A model generated the notes under the pieces. It had not been told where the DNA came from. It searched no databases and saw only the letters and a program-made list of their open reading frames with translations. From Brumimicrobium mesophilum (GTDB lineage: Bacteria; Bacteroidota; Bacteroidia; Flavobacteriales_D; Crocinitomicaceae), in contig NZ_PVSS01000002.1 in the NCBI RefSeq assembly GCF_003025005.1, forward strand, positions 62,001 through 126,000: a stretch of DNA of 64,000 nucleotides, given 5' to 3'. Shown here piece after piece: positions 36,616-45,725 of the stretch (the stretch's first letter is position 1; each line of letters begins with the position of its first letter). Position numbers and translations under genes: made by a program.

Positions 36616-37788
36616 ATGCTTAAGGTTTTCCATTTTTCAAATAAGCCTCCATTTCCACTTAGAGACGGTGGTTGTATTGCGATTTCAAGCATTTTGAAGT
36701 CATTATTGTCTGCACCGAATGTAGAAGTTACACATTTTACACTTTCAACTCATAAACATTCCTTTAACATTGAGCACTATCCTGAATCATGGATAAAAAG
36801 AATGAAAATTGATTCGAGTAGAATTGATACAAAAACAAATTTATTAGATGCTATTATTCATTTAATAAAGAATAAATCTTACAATGTTACACGGTTTTAT
36901 GATAAGAAAGTAGCTGCTAAAATCAAATTAGAACTAGATAAAGGAGAATACAATATTGCTATACTTGAAAGTATTTACCTCCTTCCCTATTTACAATTAT
37001 TCAAGGACAAAGGCATAAAGGTAATTGCAAGAACTCACAATGTTGAATACCAAATTTGGTCTTCAATGAGTGAAAATACAAATTCGTTCATTAAGAAATG
37101 GTATTTTCAAAAACTAGCCAAGCAGTTAATGAAATTTGAAATTCAAGAACTTTCTAAGGTGAATGGGATTATTTCAATTACTGAGGAAGATGCAAAATTC
37201 TTCCAACAATTTGAACCAGAAGTAATGACAACTGCTATTCCAACAGCGGTAAAAACGAATTTTCCAGAAGCAGATTATTCAAAGTCTGACTTTTACTTTT
37301 TAGGTGCTATGGATTGGAAACCCAATCAAGAAGGAATTCAGTGGATGACGGAAAAAGTGATTCCAGAAGGTTTAAAGGGTACAAAATTCTATGTCGGAGG
37401 AAAAAGTTTGAAAAAAGAGGATTTGCATCATCCATCAGTAGAAAATTGTGGTGAAATCAAGAATGCAATTGATTTTATTACGAATCATGGAATTTGCATT
37501 ATACCCATGCAATCTGGAAGTGGTTTAAAAATCAAATTATTAGAGAACATGGCCATGGGAAAACCTATCGTTACAACAACGGAGGGAGTTCGTGGAGTAA
37601 ATATCACTCACAACAAAGAGGTGCTTATAGCAGATGATCCAAATGAATTTAGGGAATTAATGTACAAACTTCATTTGGATGAAAAATTGAGAAAAAAGTT
37701 GGGAACACAATCCAAATTGTATATTCGCAACAATTACAGTGAAGAAAAAATTACGAGAAGACTCCTTGCATTCCTTAAAGACATATAA
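36616..37788 (+). CDS. Glycosyltransferase family 4-type
   Basis: Cytoplasmic GT-B glycosyltransferase of 390 residues. The N-terminal acceptor domain starts LKVFHFSNKPPFPLRDGG; the C-terminal nucleotide-sugar domain has DFYFLGAMDWKPNQEGIQW and the conserved GSGLKIKLLENMAMGKPIVT at about residue 300. It begins one base after the LptF/G stop and overlaps the next glycosyltransferase by about 50 bp, so the three form an operon for LPS or another envelope glycan. Sugar specificity is unknown. Confidence 0.88.
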   Translation: MLKVFHFSNKPPFPLRDGGCIAISSILKSLLSAPNVEVTHFTLSTHKHSFNIEHYPESWIKRMKIDSSRIDTKTNLLDAIIHLIKNKSYNVTRFYDKKVAAKIKLELDKGEYNIAILESIYLLPYLQLFKDKGIKVIARTHNVEYQIWSSMSENTNSFIKKWYFQKLAKQLMKFEIQELSKVNGIISITEEDAKFFQQFEPEVMTTAIPTAVKTNFPEADYSKSDFYFLGAMDWKPNQEGIQWMTEKVIPEGLKGTKFYVGGKSLKKEDLHHPSVENCGEIKNAIDFITNHGICIIPMQSGSGLKIKLLENMAMGKPIVTTTEGVRGVNITHNKEVLIADDPNEFRELMYKLHLDEKLRKKLGTQSKLYIRNNYSEEKITRRLLAFLKDI

Positions 37789-38944
37789 AAAATTAGTGGT
37801 GATCACTTCTAGATTTCCTTTTCCTCTGGAAAAAGGAGATAAATTGCGTGCTTATCATCAAATTAAAGAATTATCTAAGCATTTCGAAGTTCATTTAATA
37901 AGTACATCTGAAATTAAGGTTGAAGAAGATCATATTCAAGAGTTAAATCCTTATTGCAAATCGATTAATATTTTCCCGATAAGTATTCTACAAAAAGTTT
38001 GGGGAGCAGGAACGAAATTATTCAACAGAAAACCCATTCAAGTTGGTTATTTCCATCATTATTCAATTCAATTAAAAATCAATAAATTATTATCTGAAAT
38101 TAAACCAGATCATATTTATTGTCAATTGGTTCGTTCTTCAGAATACGTAAAAAACTATCATGATTGTCCAAAAACAATAGACTATATGGACGCATTATCG
38201 AAAGGATTAGAAAGACGTTCTTTGAATGCGAAAAGGTTGAGTAAATTTGTTTTTGAAAGTGAATACAAGCGTTTGATGAATTACGAAAATTCAATTTTTG
38301 AATACTTTGAGCATCATACTATAATTTCAAAACAGGACAAACAATACATTTTTCATAAGAACAGAGATGAGATTGTTATTATTCCAAATGGAGTTGATGA
38401 TTCATTCCTCGAAATAAAAAACCAACATCCAAAAACTGTTGATTTAGTTTTCATAGGAAACATGTCTTACCCACCTAATGTTACGGCATCACAATTTATC
38501 GTCAATGACATTTTGCCTTTACTTTCAAATAATCTAAAGGTGAAAATCGCAGGATCTAATCCTTCCAAGGAAGTAATGAAATTAGCTAACACTCAAGTGG
38601 AAATTACAGGATACGTTGACGACATAAAAGAAGCCTACCGCAGCGCCAAAATATTTGTTGCTCCAATGTTTTTAGGAACAGGACTTCAAAACAAATTGCT
38701 AGAAGCCATGGCATTAGGAATCCCGTGTATAACAACTAGCATGGCTAACAATGCATTAGGAGCGAAACCGGAGAAAGAAATTTTGATAGCAGACAGTGCT
38801 GAATCATTTGCAAATCAAATAAAGCGTTTACAGGATAATCCAGAATTATACCAATTAATTTTAGAAAATGGTAGAACATTCATTATGGAAAACTATGAAT
38901 GGAGTAAGGTAACAGACAAACTCATTCAACTAATACGTCAATGA
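37739..38944 (+). CDS. Glycosyltransferase, PEP-CTERM/EpsH1-associated sugar transferase-like
   Basis: GT-B glycosyltransferase of about 400 residues. It begins with VVITSRFPFPLEKGDKLRAY, matching the stp1/TIGR03087-like sugar transferases, and has TVDLVFIGNMSYPPNVTA and LGTGLQNKLLEAMALGIPCI in the C-terminal half. The longest start is GTG at 37739, overlapping the previous gene by 50 nt; TTG 37766 or GTG 37796 are also possible and the last would remove the overlap. It ends the lptF/G-GT-GT unit, 54 bp before ribBA. Confidence 0.85.
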   Translation: MKKKLREDSLHSLKTYKKLVVITSRFPFPLEKGDKLRAYHQIKELSKHFEVHLISTSEIKVEEDHIQELNPYCKSINIFPISILQKVWGAGTKLFNRKPIQVGYFHHYSIQLKINKLLSEIKPDHIYCQLVRSSEYVKNYHDCPKTIDYMDALSKGLERRSLNAKRLSKFVFESEYKRLMNYENSIFEYFEHHTIISKQDKQYIFHKNRDEIVIIPNGVDDSFLEIKNQHPKTVDLVFIGNMSYPPNVTASQFIVNDILPLLSNNLKVKIAGSNPSKEVMKLANTQVEITGYVDDIKEAYRSAKIFVAPMFLGTGLQNKLLEAMALGIPCITTSMANNALGAKPEKEILIADSAESFANQIKRLQDNPELYQLILENGRTFIMENYEWSKVTDKLIQLIRQ

Positions 38945-38968
38945 GTTTATTATCCGGCTTAATTATCG

Positions 38969-38976
38969 TAATTTTG
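38969..38976 (+). promoter_or_regulatory. Putative -7 box for ribBA
   Basis: TAATTTTG fits TAnnTTTG and ends 22 nt before the ribBA ATG; it lies after the stop of the upstream glycosyltransferase. No FMN riboswitch-like structure fits in the short leader. Confidence 0.5.
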
Positions 38977-38998
38977 CAATAAATTTTAGAACACAGCA

Positions 38999-40219
38999 AT
39001 GCAATATAAATTGAATACGATAGAAGAAGCGCTTGAAGACATCAAAGCAGGAAAAGTTATTATTGTTATTGATGATGAAGACCGTGAAAACGAAGGTGAT
39101 TTTCTTACAGCAGCAGAAAATGTTACACCTGAAATAATTAATTTCATGGCTACACATGGTCGCGGATTAATCTGCACACCACTCGTTGAAGATAGGTGTG
39201 ACGAATTAGGTTTAGACTTAATGGTGAGATCAAATTCAGCAGCGTATGAAACACCTTTCACAGTATCTGTAGATTTAATAGGTCACGGATGTACAACTGG
39301 TATTTCTGCGATGGACCGTTACAAAACAGTAAAAGCATTAATTGATCCAAATATTAGACCTGAAGAATTAGGTAAACCTGGACATATCTTTCCATTACGT
39401 GCAAAGCGTGGCGGAGTATTAAGAAGAGCTGGACATACTGAAGCAGCAATTGATTTGGCGAGACTTGCAGGATTCCAACCTGCTGGTTTAATCGTAGAAA
39501 TTTTAAATGAAGATGGTTCAATGGCGCGTTTGCCTCAATTGGTTGAAATCGGGGAGAAATTCGGTATTAAAATCGTCACAATTGAAGACTTAATCAAATA
39601 CCGTTTACAGAAAGAAACATTGGTTGAGCGCCAAGTTCAGATTAAATTGCCAACAGAATTTGGTGATTTTGACATGGTAGCCTACGAAGATAAAAACAGT
39701 GGAGAAGAGCATTTGGCCTTAATAAAAGGTGAATGGAATCCTGACGAAGCAGTTTTAGTAAGGGTACATAGTTCATGCATGACAGGGGACATTTTTGGAT
39801 CGTGTAGATGTGATTGTGGACCTCAATTGCATGAAGCAATGCGCATGATTCAAGAAGAAGGAAAAGGTGCAATTGTTTACATGAATCAAGAAGGTCGTGG
39901 TATCGGAATGATGAATAAATTGAGAGCCTACAAGCTTCAAGAAGAAGGTTACGATACCATTCAAGCAAATGAAAAACTTGGATTTAAAGGTGATCAAAGA
40001 GACTATGGAATTGGAGCACAAATTTTACGTGATTTAAACGTAAGAAAAATGCGATTGATGTCTAATAACCCAACAAAAAGAACTGGACTAATTGGTTATG
40101 GTTTGGAAGTTGTTGAGAATGTGTCTTTAGAAATCGATAGCAATAAACACAATAAGTTTTATTTGGAAACAAAACGTGACCGAATGGGTCATACGATTGA
40201 TGTGAAGGATAAAAAGTAA
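38999..40219 (+). CDS. ribBA: Bifunctional 3,4-dihydroxy-2-butanone-4-phosphate synthase / GTP cyclohydrolase II
   Basis: Riboflavin-pathway fusion enzyme of 406 residues. The RibB half has [13 protein letters not shown] near residue 25 and [12 protein letters not shown], then [20 protein letters not shown]. The RibA half, from about residue 205, has the zinc cysteines in [18 protein letters not shown] and the GTP-binding [20 protein letters not shown], with [16 protein letters not shown] near the C-terminus. It supplies both precursors of lumazine. It has its own promoter and terminator, and no other rib gene is in the window. Confidence 0.95.
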   Translation: MQYKLNTIEEALEDIKAGKVIIVIDDEDRENEGDFLTAAENVTPEIINFMATHGRGLICTPLVEDRCDELGLDLMVRSNSAAYETPFTVSVDLIGHGCTTGISAMDRYKTVKALIDPNIRPEELGKPGHIFPLRAKRGGVLRRAGHTEAAIDLARLAGFQPAGLIVEILNEDGSMARLPQLVEIGEKFGIKIVTIEDLIKYRLQKETLVERQVQIKLPTEFGDFDMVAYEDKNSGEEHLALIKGEWNPDEAVLVRVHSSCMTGDIFGSCRCDCGPQLHEAMRMIQEEGKGAIVYMNQEGRGIGMMNKLRAYKLQEEGYDTIQANEKLGFKGDQRDYGIGAQILRDLNVRKMRLMSNNPTKRTGLIGYGLEVVENVSLEIDSNKHNKFYLETKRDRMGHTIDVKDKK

Positions 40220-40702
40220 TTGATAACAACAAATTATCAACGGATTCACTTGAAAATATTAAATCCGAAATTTATTTCGAAGTCACTAAGAATATAAATT
40301 AGAGCATATTTTAAAAGTCCGCCAATTGGTGGGCTTTTTTTAGTTTTAAAGGGTTTATACTTACTTACATAAATTCATTCCAGTGGCATCCTCTTCTAAG
40401 ATTTATCGATAATTTATACATAGGAATATTCTCGTAAATCATTTTATATTTTCACCTTAGCGTGTAGCTTCAGAAAATATTATTTAAGATTTTGAATTCT
40501 GATTAATTAAGGTACAAACCGATATTGTCGTAAATCACAAAGAATTATAATATCTTAAAAATTGAAAATTAAATCTGTATATTAGTTTATCAGCACAAGT
40601 TTTACGAATTACGGAATTAGTATTTTTCATTGAGAATTACCGCAATAATTCCATCTTCAGTATTTGTTGATTTCACAAATTTCTTAAACTAAAAACCAAA
40701 AC
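40220..40702. other. 483-bp intergenic region: terminator, otherwise nothing clear
   Basis: Apart from the ribBA terminator, the region is AT-rich with no supported ORF, repeat or RNA structure that I can see. Transcription of the downstream DksA-like gene must start here but no exact TAnnTTTG box was found. Confidence 0.5.
40313..40343 (+). terminator. Rho-independent terminator after ribBA
   Basis: AGTCCGCC and GGTGGGCT pair (two G-U) around an AATT loop, followed by seven T residues, about 95 bp after the ribBA stop. Confidence 0.85.
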
Positions 40703-41062
40703 ATGTCAGATAAAAAGATACAATTCAGTTCAGAAAAGCTTAAAAAATTCAAATCGATTATTGATGAGGAAATCAAAATTATTGATGAAGAGCTCACTAA
40801 ATTGAAAAAAGAAAGAGAAATACAGAAACAAAAACGAGCAAATACAAACGTTGCATTTAATCAAAGCAGTAAGCATTTTCAAGAGCAAGCTAAAAACAAG
40901 CAATTAATGAATAGACTTCAATCTAAATCAAGGGAACTACACTCTGCATTGGAAAGAATTGAAGATAAATCTTATGGAGTTTGTGAAAGGACAGGTGAAC
41001 TAATTCAAGAAGCTAGACTTAAAGCAAAACCGACCGCACGCTTTGATATTTTAAAGAAATGA
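40703..41062 (+). CDS. DksA/TraR-like zinc-finger-family protein with reduced Cys set
   Basis: Small protein of 119 residues with an N-terminal basic coiled coil (residues ~8-50) and the C-terminal part of a DksA/TraR C4 zinc finger (ALERIEDKSYGVCERTGELI then EARLKAKPTARFD). Only one of the four zinc Cys is left (C in GVCERTG), as is usual for the Bacteroidota short form, so it probably folds without zinc. It may bind RNA polymerase secondary channel like DksA, but that is inference. The gene is monocistronic with a long leader. Confidence 0.8.
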   Translation: MSDKKIQFSSEKLKKFKSIIDEEIKIIDEELTKLKKEREIQKQKRANTNVAFNQSSKHFQEQAKNKQLMNRLQSKSRELHSALERIEDKSYGVCERTGELIQEARLKAKPTARFDILKK

Positions 41063-41118
41063 TTAAAATATTCTATACAAAGGCCAAGTTTAAAACAAGA
41101 ATTAATTCTGATCTAAAT

Positions 41119-43005
41119 TCACCCCACAGCAACAGTCTTCGCCATTCCTTCATTTAAAAAACCTTCAATTAAATCATTAGGATGGTCGGTTGAAGCTACT
41201 GGAAATTCGAACCAATGTTGCATTTCTTTATCATAACCTGAATTATTCAAATAGGAATTCAAAGCTAGATTTAATCCTTTAGAGTATTTTCTATGGTCTG
41301 CTCCTGTTGGATCTTCGTGGTATAAGTCGTTTTGTGCAAAACCTTTAAATGATGGACCTATAATTTTAATTCCAAAATCATCTGGATTTTTACCCACCGG
41401 ACTGTGAATTGTCGTCGTGAATTGGTGCCAATAAGCCGATTGAATACAATTTTTCTCAAATAATTGCTTGACAACTTCAAGAGAATCAATGGTTTCTTGT
41501 TCATTTTGAGTTGGAAATCCGAACATTAAATAAGCATGAACCATTACTTTTGCTCGAGAAAAATTATTGGTTACCCTTGTGACCTGAGCAATGTCCACTC
41601 CTTTTTTCATTTTCGCCAGAAGTCTGTCAGAAGCTACTTCAAGTCCTCCAGTTACGGCAATACAACCAGAATCTGCCATTAATTGACACAATTCGGCGCT
41701 AAAAGTTTTTTCGAATCGAATGTTTGTCCACCAAGTAATCTTTACATTTCTCTCAATTAATTTAAGCGATAATGCACGACACATTTTCGGCGGAGCAGCT
41801 TCATCTACAAAATGAAATCCTGTGATTCCGGTATCTTTTATAATCTTCTCGATTTTATCTACCAAAGCATCGGCAGTGGTGTTTTGATAATTTGCAATGT
41901 AATCTAAATTCACATCACAAAACGAACATTGTTTCCAATAACAACCATGCGAAATTGTCAATTTATTCCACCTTGCATCCGTCCACATGCGGTGCATAGG
42001 ATTTACAACATCTAAGAATGAAATGTACTTTTCGTATGGTAAATCAGCATAATTGGGAGCAGGTAAATTCTTGTGATGATAAATTGTATTTGGTGTTTTA
42101 TCCTTGTAAACAACCCGACCATTTTCTAAAATGAAAGTTCTTTCCAAATCTTCTATTTCGACATTGCCTTCAAGATATTTTACAATTTTCAACAAAGGCC
42201 CTTCCCCATCGTCCAAAGTAATAAAGTCAACACTTTCAAAAATTCTTGGATCTTCAAGTGAGCGCAATTCTGTATTACAATATCCTCCACCAATCGCAAT
42301 TTTAATATGTGGATAAAATTGTTTTATGAATTGAGAACAGCGCAAAGCAGCAAACAAATTCCCTGGGAAAGGAATAGTAAAACAAACCAAAGTTGGTGAA
42401 TGCTTTTGAATAAGTTCCTCAAATATTTCCAGCATCTTGTCTTCTATAAGTGTTGGCTCATAGTTCAAAAATTCATCCAATTGATCGTAACTGCATGAAT
42501 CATTTGAAATCTGTTCGGCATATTTAGTAAAAGCAAAAAACTCATCTACATTTGACTGAATAAAATCACCGATTTCCTCTATAAACAGCGTTGCATAGTG
42601 TTTTGCCTTGTCAATAACTCCAATTTCTCCCTTTTCCCATTGGATTTCGGTATTCACTTTTGACAAACGGTGTCCGCGTGGTAGAAAATTGTTTTCAAGA
42701 ATTTTATTTGCTGTTACTAGATCACTTTTTTGGAGAAAAGCGATAACCGTTTCAACGCGCGAAATGTAAAGTTTCTTCAATTTTCTCACCAAAGGATAAT
42801 TAAAACTCTGCATATCTTCCGCTTCTTGAAAAATAGCGCGAAGAAAGTCACTGGTGAAAATTTCAGTAAAAAGTTCAATACTTAAGTCACAATGAGCAGT
42901 GGCAATGTTGCGTTCCTCCAGAAATCCTCTAAGATATGCGGTTGCCGGATAAGCAGTATTTAACTGAGTAAATGGCGGAGTTATTAAAAGGAGTTTCGAC
43001 TGCAT
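41119..43005 (-). CDS. B12-binding domain radical SAM protein
   Basis: Protein of 628 residues. The N-terminal part (LLLITPPFTQLNTAYPA...) holds a cobalamin-binding-like Rossmann domain with HIKIAIGGGYCNTEL near residue 240. The radical SAM core has an iron-sulfur motif CYWKQCSFC (Cx4Cx2C) near residue 350, the spacing seen in several B12-radical SAM families, and then TGFHFVDEAAPPKM and VMVHAYLMFGFPTQNEQET. Reaction unknown; methylation or ring chemistry is typical. The frame extends to 43032, but ATG 43005 lies 4 nt after a consensus -7 box and was chosen. Divergent from the DUF4349 gene. Confidence 0.85.
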   Translation of the reverse strand: MQSKLLLITPPFTQLNTAYPATAYLRGFLEERNIATAHCDLSIELFTEIFTSDFLRAIFQEAEDMQSFNYPLVRKLKKLYISRVETVIAFLQKSDLVTANKILENNFLPRGHRLSKVNTEIQWEKGEIGVIDKAKHYATLFIEEIGDFIQSNVDEFFAFTKYAEQISNDSCSYDQLDEFLNYEPTLIEDKMLEIFEELIQKHSPTLVCFTIPFPGNLFAALRCSQFIKQFYPHIKIAIGGGYCNTELRSLEDPRIFESVDFITLDDGEGPLLKIVKYLEGNVEIEDLERTFILENGRVVYKDKTPNTIYHHKNLPAPNYADLPYEKYISFLDVVNPMHRMWTDARWNKLTISHGCYWKQCSFCDVNLDYIANYQNTTADALVDKIEKIIKDTGITGFHFVDEAAPPKMCRALSLKLIERNVKITWWTNIRFEKTFSAELCQLMADSGCIAVTGGLEVASDRLLAKMKKGVDIAQVTRVTNNFSRAKVMVHAYLMFGFPTQNEQETIDSLEVVKQLFEKNCIQSAYWHQFTTTIHSPVGKNPDDFGIKIIGPSFKGFAQNDLYHEDPTGADHRKYSKGLNLALNSYLNNSGYDKEMQHWFEFPVASTDHPNDLIEGFLNEGMAKTVAVG

Positions 43006-43009
43006 TGTG

Positions 43010-43017
43010 CAAAGATA
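43010..43017 (-). promoter_or_regulatory. -7 box abutting the radical SAM gene start
   Basis: On the minus strand TATCTTTG ends exactly 4 nt before the ATG at 43005, supporting that start over the ATG at 43032, which would precede the promoter box. Confidence 0.6.
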
Positions 43018-43139
43018 GGATACTCTATTCACATATTTATTGAATTAGAACTCAAATAATATAGTTGTATGATTAAATCTAATTCAATTCACATCTTATG
43101 GCTAAAAAGATTACTTTTAAATTATTAAAATTCACGAAT

Positions 43140-43937
43140 ATGAAATCAACAAGAATATTTTTAAAGCTATTAATAGTCCTGATATTCGCTGGTTGTGCTG
43201 AAAACGAAAATAATTCATTTGATGAACTAGCCATCCCTTCTTATGAAACTGCGCAGCAAGAAAAATCCTCAATGGATGAAAGCGATGATATAACTACCAA
43301 CAGAAAATTAATCAAAAAGGGGAATGTAGAATATAAAACGGATGACATTTCCAAGACTAGAAAATTAATTTTTGAATCTGTAAAAAAACACAAAGGCTAT
43401 ATTTCTTACGAGGATGAACATAAATCTACCGGAAGATTAAGCAATACATTTGAAATTCGTGTTCCAGCAGAAAATTTTGATCAATTATTGCAAGATGCTA
43501 CGGAAGATGTATCAAATTTTGATAGTAAAAACATAGAAGTTAAAGACGTTACAGAAGAATTTTTAGATATCGAAGCAAGACTTAAAACCAAAAAAGAGCT
43601 GGAGAATAGATATCTAGAGATTCTAAAAAAGGCAGTTGATGTTAAAGAAATCTTGCAGGTGGAAGAGCAAATTGGCAATTTACGATCTGAAATCGAATCA
43701 ATTGAAGGCCGATTAAGGTATTTAAAAAGTAGAATTTCACTTTCGACCTTAAAAATTACGATTTATGAAACTAAAACAACCACCAACCAATTTGGTAATA
43801 AATTCTCAGATGGATTTAAAAACGGATGGGATAATTTGGTTTGGTTCTTTGTTTACTTGATTAATATTTGGCCTTTTATATTAATTGCTTTACTCGTTTT
43901 ATTAGGAGTTAAAGGATTAAAAAGAGGAAAGAAATAG
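43140..43937 (+). CDS. DUF4349 lipoprotein
   Basis: Protein of 265 residues. From ATG 43140 it has a lipoprotein signal (MKSTRIFLKLLIVLIFAGC), so the upstream ATG at 43098 was rejected. The DUF4349 domain spans about residues 50-240: KKGNVEYKTDDISKTRKLI, then ISYEDEHKSTGRLSNTFEIR and a coiled-coil hairpin (ILQVEEQIGNLRSEIESIEG, RLRYLKSRISLSTLKITI). One membrane helix follows near the C-terminus (NIWPFILIALLVLLGVKG). It probably sits in the envelope with its C-terminal helix in a membrane; function unknown. Divergent from the radical SAM gene. Confidence 0.85.
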   Translation: MKSTRIFLKLLIVLIFAGCAENENNSFDELAIPSYETAQQEKSSMDESDDITTNRKLIKKGNVEYKTDDISKTRKLIFESVKKHKGYISYEDEHKSTGRLSNTFEIRVPAENFDQLLQDATEDVSNFDSKNIEVKDVTEEFLDIEARLKTKKELENRYLEILKKAVDVKEILQVEEQIGNLRSEIESIEGRLRYLKSRISLSTLKITIYETKTTTNQFGNKFSDGFKNGWDNLVWFFVYLINIWPFILIALLVLLGVKGLKRGKK

Positions 43938-44023
43938 AGATGAATAATTTATAAATTAATGTTTCAATGATTGGAAATCATTTTTGTCGAATACATTTTT
44001 TGATTTCATCAATATCTTTTATT

Positions 44024-44056
44024 TTGACAAACCCTCCAAGCTTTTATGTACCTTTG
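44024..44056 (+). promoter_or_regulatory. Putative promoter of the DEAD-box helicase gene
   Basis: TTG (44024-44026), 22 nt, then TACCTTTG (44049-44056): a good match to TTG-N17..23-TAnnTTTG. It overlaps the ATG at 44046, arguing that translation starts at the downstream TTG (44082). Confidence 0.65.
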
Positions 44057-44081
44057 TGGCTATAATTTTAACACATTTGTT

Positions 44082-45203
44082 TTGAAAAAATTTGAGGGAT
44101 TAGGAATTAGCACAGGAATAGTAAAAGGACTTACAGAATTAAATATAGTTACACCAACTGATATTCAGAAGAAGGTAATCCCTATTCTTTTGGCTGGAAA
44201 AACGGATATTGTTGCACAGGCTCAAACTGGAACAGGAAAAACAGCAGCCTATGGACTTCCATTATTGAAACAAATTGATCCAAAACTAGAATCAGTTCAA
44301 GGCTTGATTTTATGTCCAACTCGAGAATTGGCAAAACAAGTAGCAAAGCAATTATTCAAATTCATCAAATATTCAGATAAGATTTTCATCGAAGCAGTTT
44401 ATGGTGGTGAAAAAATTGATAGACAAATTTCAGCTTTACAGCGACCAACGCACATTATAGTAGCTACTCCAGGTCGACTAATTGATCTAGTTAATAAAAA
44501 AGCAGTTGATTTACGAAAAGTCAAGACCGTTGTTTTAGATGAAGCGGATGAAATGTTGAGCATGGGATTCAAAAAAGAATTGGATGAAATTTTAAGTTTT
44601 GTGCATTCAATTGATAACAAATGGTTGTTTTCCGCGACGATTCCTCATGGAATTCAACAAATTATATCAAAGCATATGTCCAAGGATGCTGTGAAAATTG
44701 AAGTAAAAAAGGCAGATGTTGTCAATAAAAATATCTCTCATCAATATTTAGTTTGTGATGAATCTGAAAAATTAGAAGCTTTACTCCTATTCTTAAAATC
44801 TCAACATAAAAACCGAGGCGTAGTTTTCTGTAAAACAAAAGCCGCTACTCAGAAATTAGCCAAGCAACTAATAGCGAAAAACATAGCTGCGGACGCAATT
44901 CATGGAGATTTACTTCAAAAGGAACGCGACAAAGTAATGCGCGCCTTCAAAAATGAAACTTTACGTATTCTAGTAGCCACAGATGTTTCAGCAAGAGGAA
45001 TTGATGTTTCTGGTTTAACTTTCGTAGCGCATTATCAACTTCCTGAAAACGATGAATATTATACACACCGAAGTGGTAGAACTGCTCGTGCAGGAAAAGA
45101 AGGTGTATCAATCAGTTTTGTGAATAATGCCGAAGCTAAAACTTTGAAGAATTACGAACGAAATTTAGGAATTAGCTTTACAAAGATTAAGAAGACACGT
45201 TAG
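44082..45203 (+). CDS. DEAD-box RNA helicase
   Basis: ATP-dependent RNA helicase of about 373 residues with all SF2 motifs: Q-motif GLTELNIVTPTDIQ, Walker A AQTGTGKTAA, PTRELAKQ, TPGRL, DEADEML, SATIP, then VFCKTKAAT, ATDVSARGID and HRSGRTARAG. It has no long C-terminal RNA-binding extension, so is like the short RhlE/CsdA-type of Bacteroidota. The TTG at 44082 (MKKFEGLGIS) gives the family's usual N-terminus and lies after the promoter box, whereas the ATG at 44046 lies inside it. Cold response or ribosome assembly is the likely field of action. Confidence 0.88.
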   Translation: MKKFEGLGISTGIVKGLTELNIVTPTDIQKKVIPILLAGKTDIVAQAQTGTGKTAAYGLPLLKQIDPKLESVQGLILCPTRELAKQVAKQLFKFIKYSDKIFIEAVYGGEKIDRQISALQRPTHIIVATPGRLIDLVNKKAVDLRKVKTVVLDEADEMLSMGFKKELDEILSFVHSIDNKWLFSATIPHGIQQIISKHMSKDAVKIEVKKADVVNKNISHQYLVCDESEKLEALLLFLKSQHKNRGVVFCKTKAATQKLAKQLIAKNIAADAIHGDLLQKERDKVMRAFKNETLRILVATDVSARGIDVSGLTFVAHYQLPENDEYYTHRSGRTARAGKEGVSISFVNNAEAKTLKNYERNLGISFTKIKKTR

Positions 45204-45251
45204 GAATGGAATGTTGTTCATTCAATTTAGCTTTATATAACTTGAGAAATA

Positions 45252-45662
45252 ATGAATGTAAAAATTATTATATTATTTTTAATCGGTTTAGTTACTTTCG
45301 GATGCAATTCGATTGAAAGAGAAATGACTGAAGTCGAACAATATTTAGCCAATAAATATGACGCAGAAAGATTATCTATTGACTTTACAACTTTACAATC
45401 TCAAACTAATGGTGAAATGATGGAAGACCGAAAATTTATCAATATCGAAATTATAAATCCAATTGATATTGAAAAAATTATGTCTGATATTGAATATTCT
45501 AATAATCTTGGAGTAGCAATCACAAGCTTTGTGTTGGATTCAGTTCAATTTGACACAATACCTTTTCAGCCAAAAGAAATACAAGTTGACTTTATAAATG
45601 AAAGCGGTTTTTTGATCTTTAATAGTGAGAATAGAAAGACAATAAATTTGGAATTGAACTAA
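45252..45662 (+). CDS. Putative lipoprotein
   Basis: Unrecognised protein of 136 residues with a lipoprotein signal (MNVKIIILFLIGLVTFGC). The mature part is short, acidic and alpha/beta. It begins the long plus-strand run of orphan genes and is followed by the 106 bp repeat array. Function unknown. Confidence 0.65.
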   Translation: MNVKIIILFLIGLVTFGCNSIEREMTEVEQYLANKYDAERLSIDFTTLQSQTNGEMMEDRKFINIEIINPIDIEKIMSDIEYSNNLGVAITSFVLDSVQFDTIPFQPKEIQVDFINESGFLIFNSENRKTINLELN

Positions 45663-45725
45663 ATACACTTGAATAATTTTAATGTTCAAAAAAATCTAAA
45701 CTTCTCATATCCATTCAAAACAAAA

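Noticed and set aside
38945-38998. FMN riboswitch upstream of ribBA
   Set aside because: The leader is only 54 bp and shows no RFN-type conserved helices; a plain promoter box fits better.
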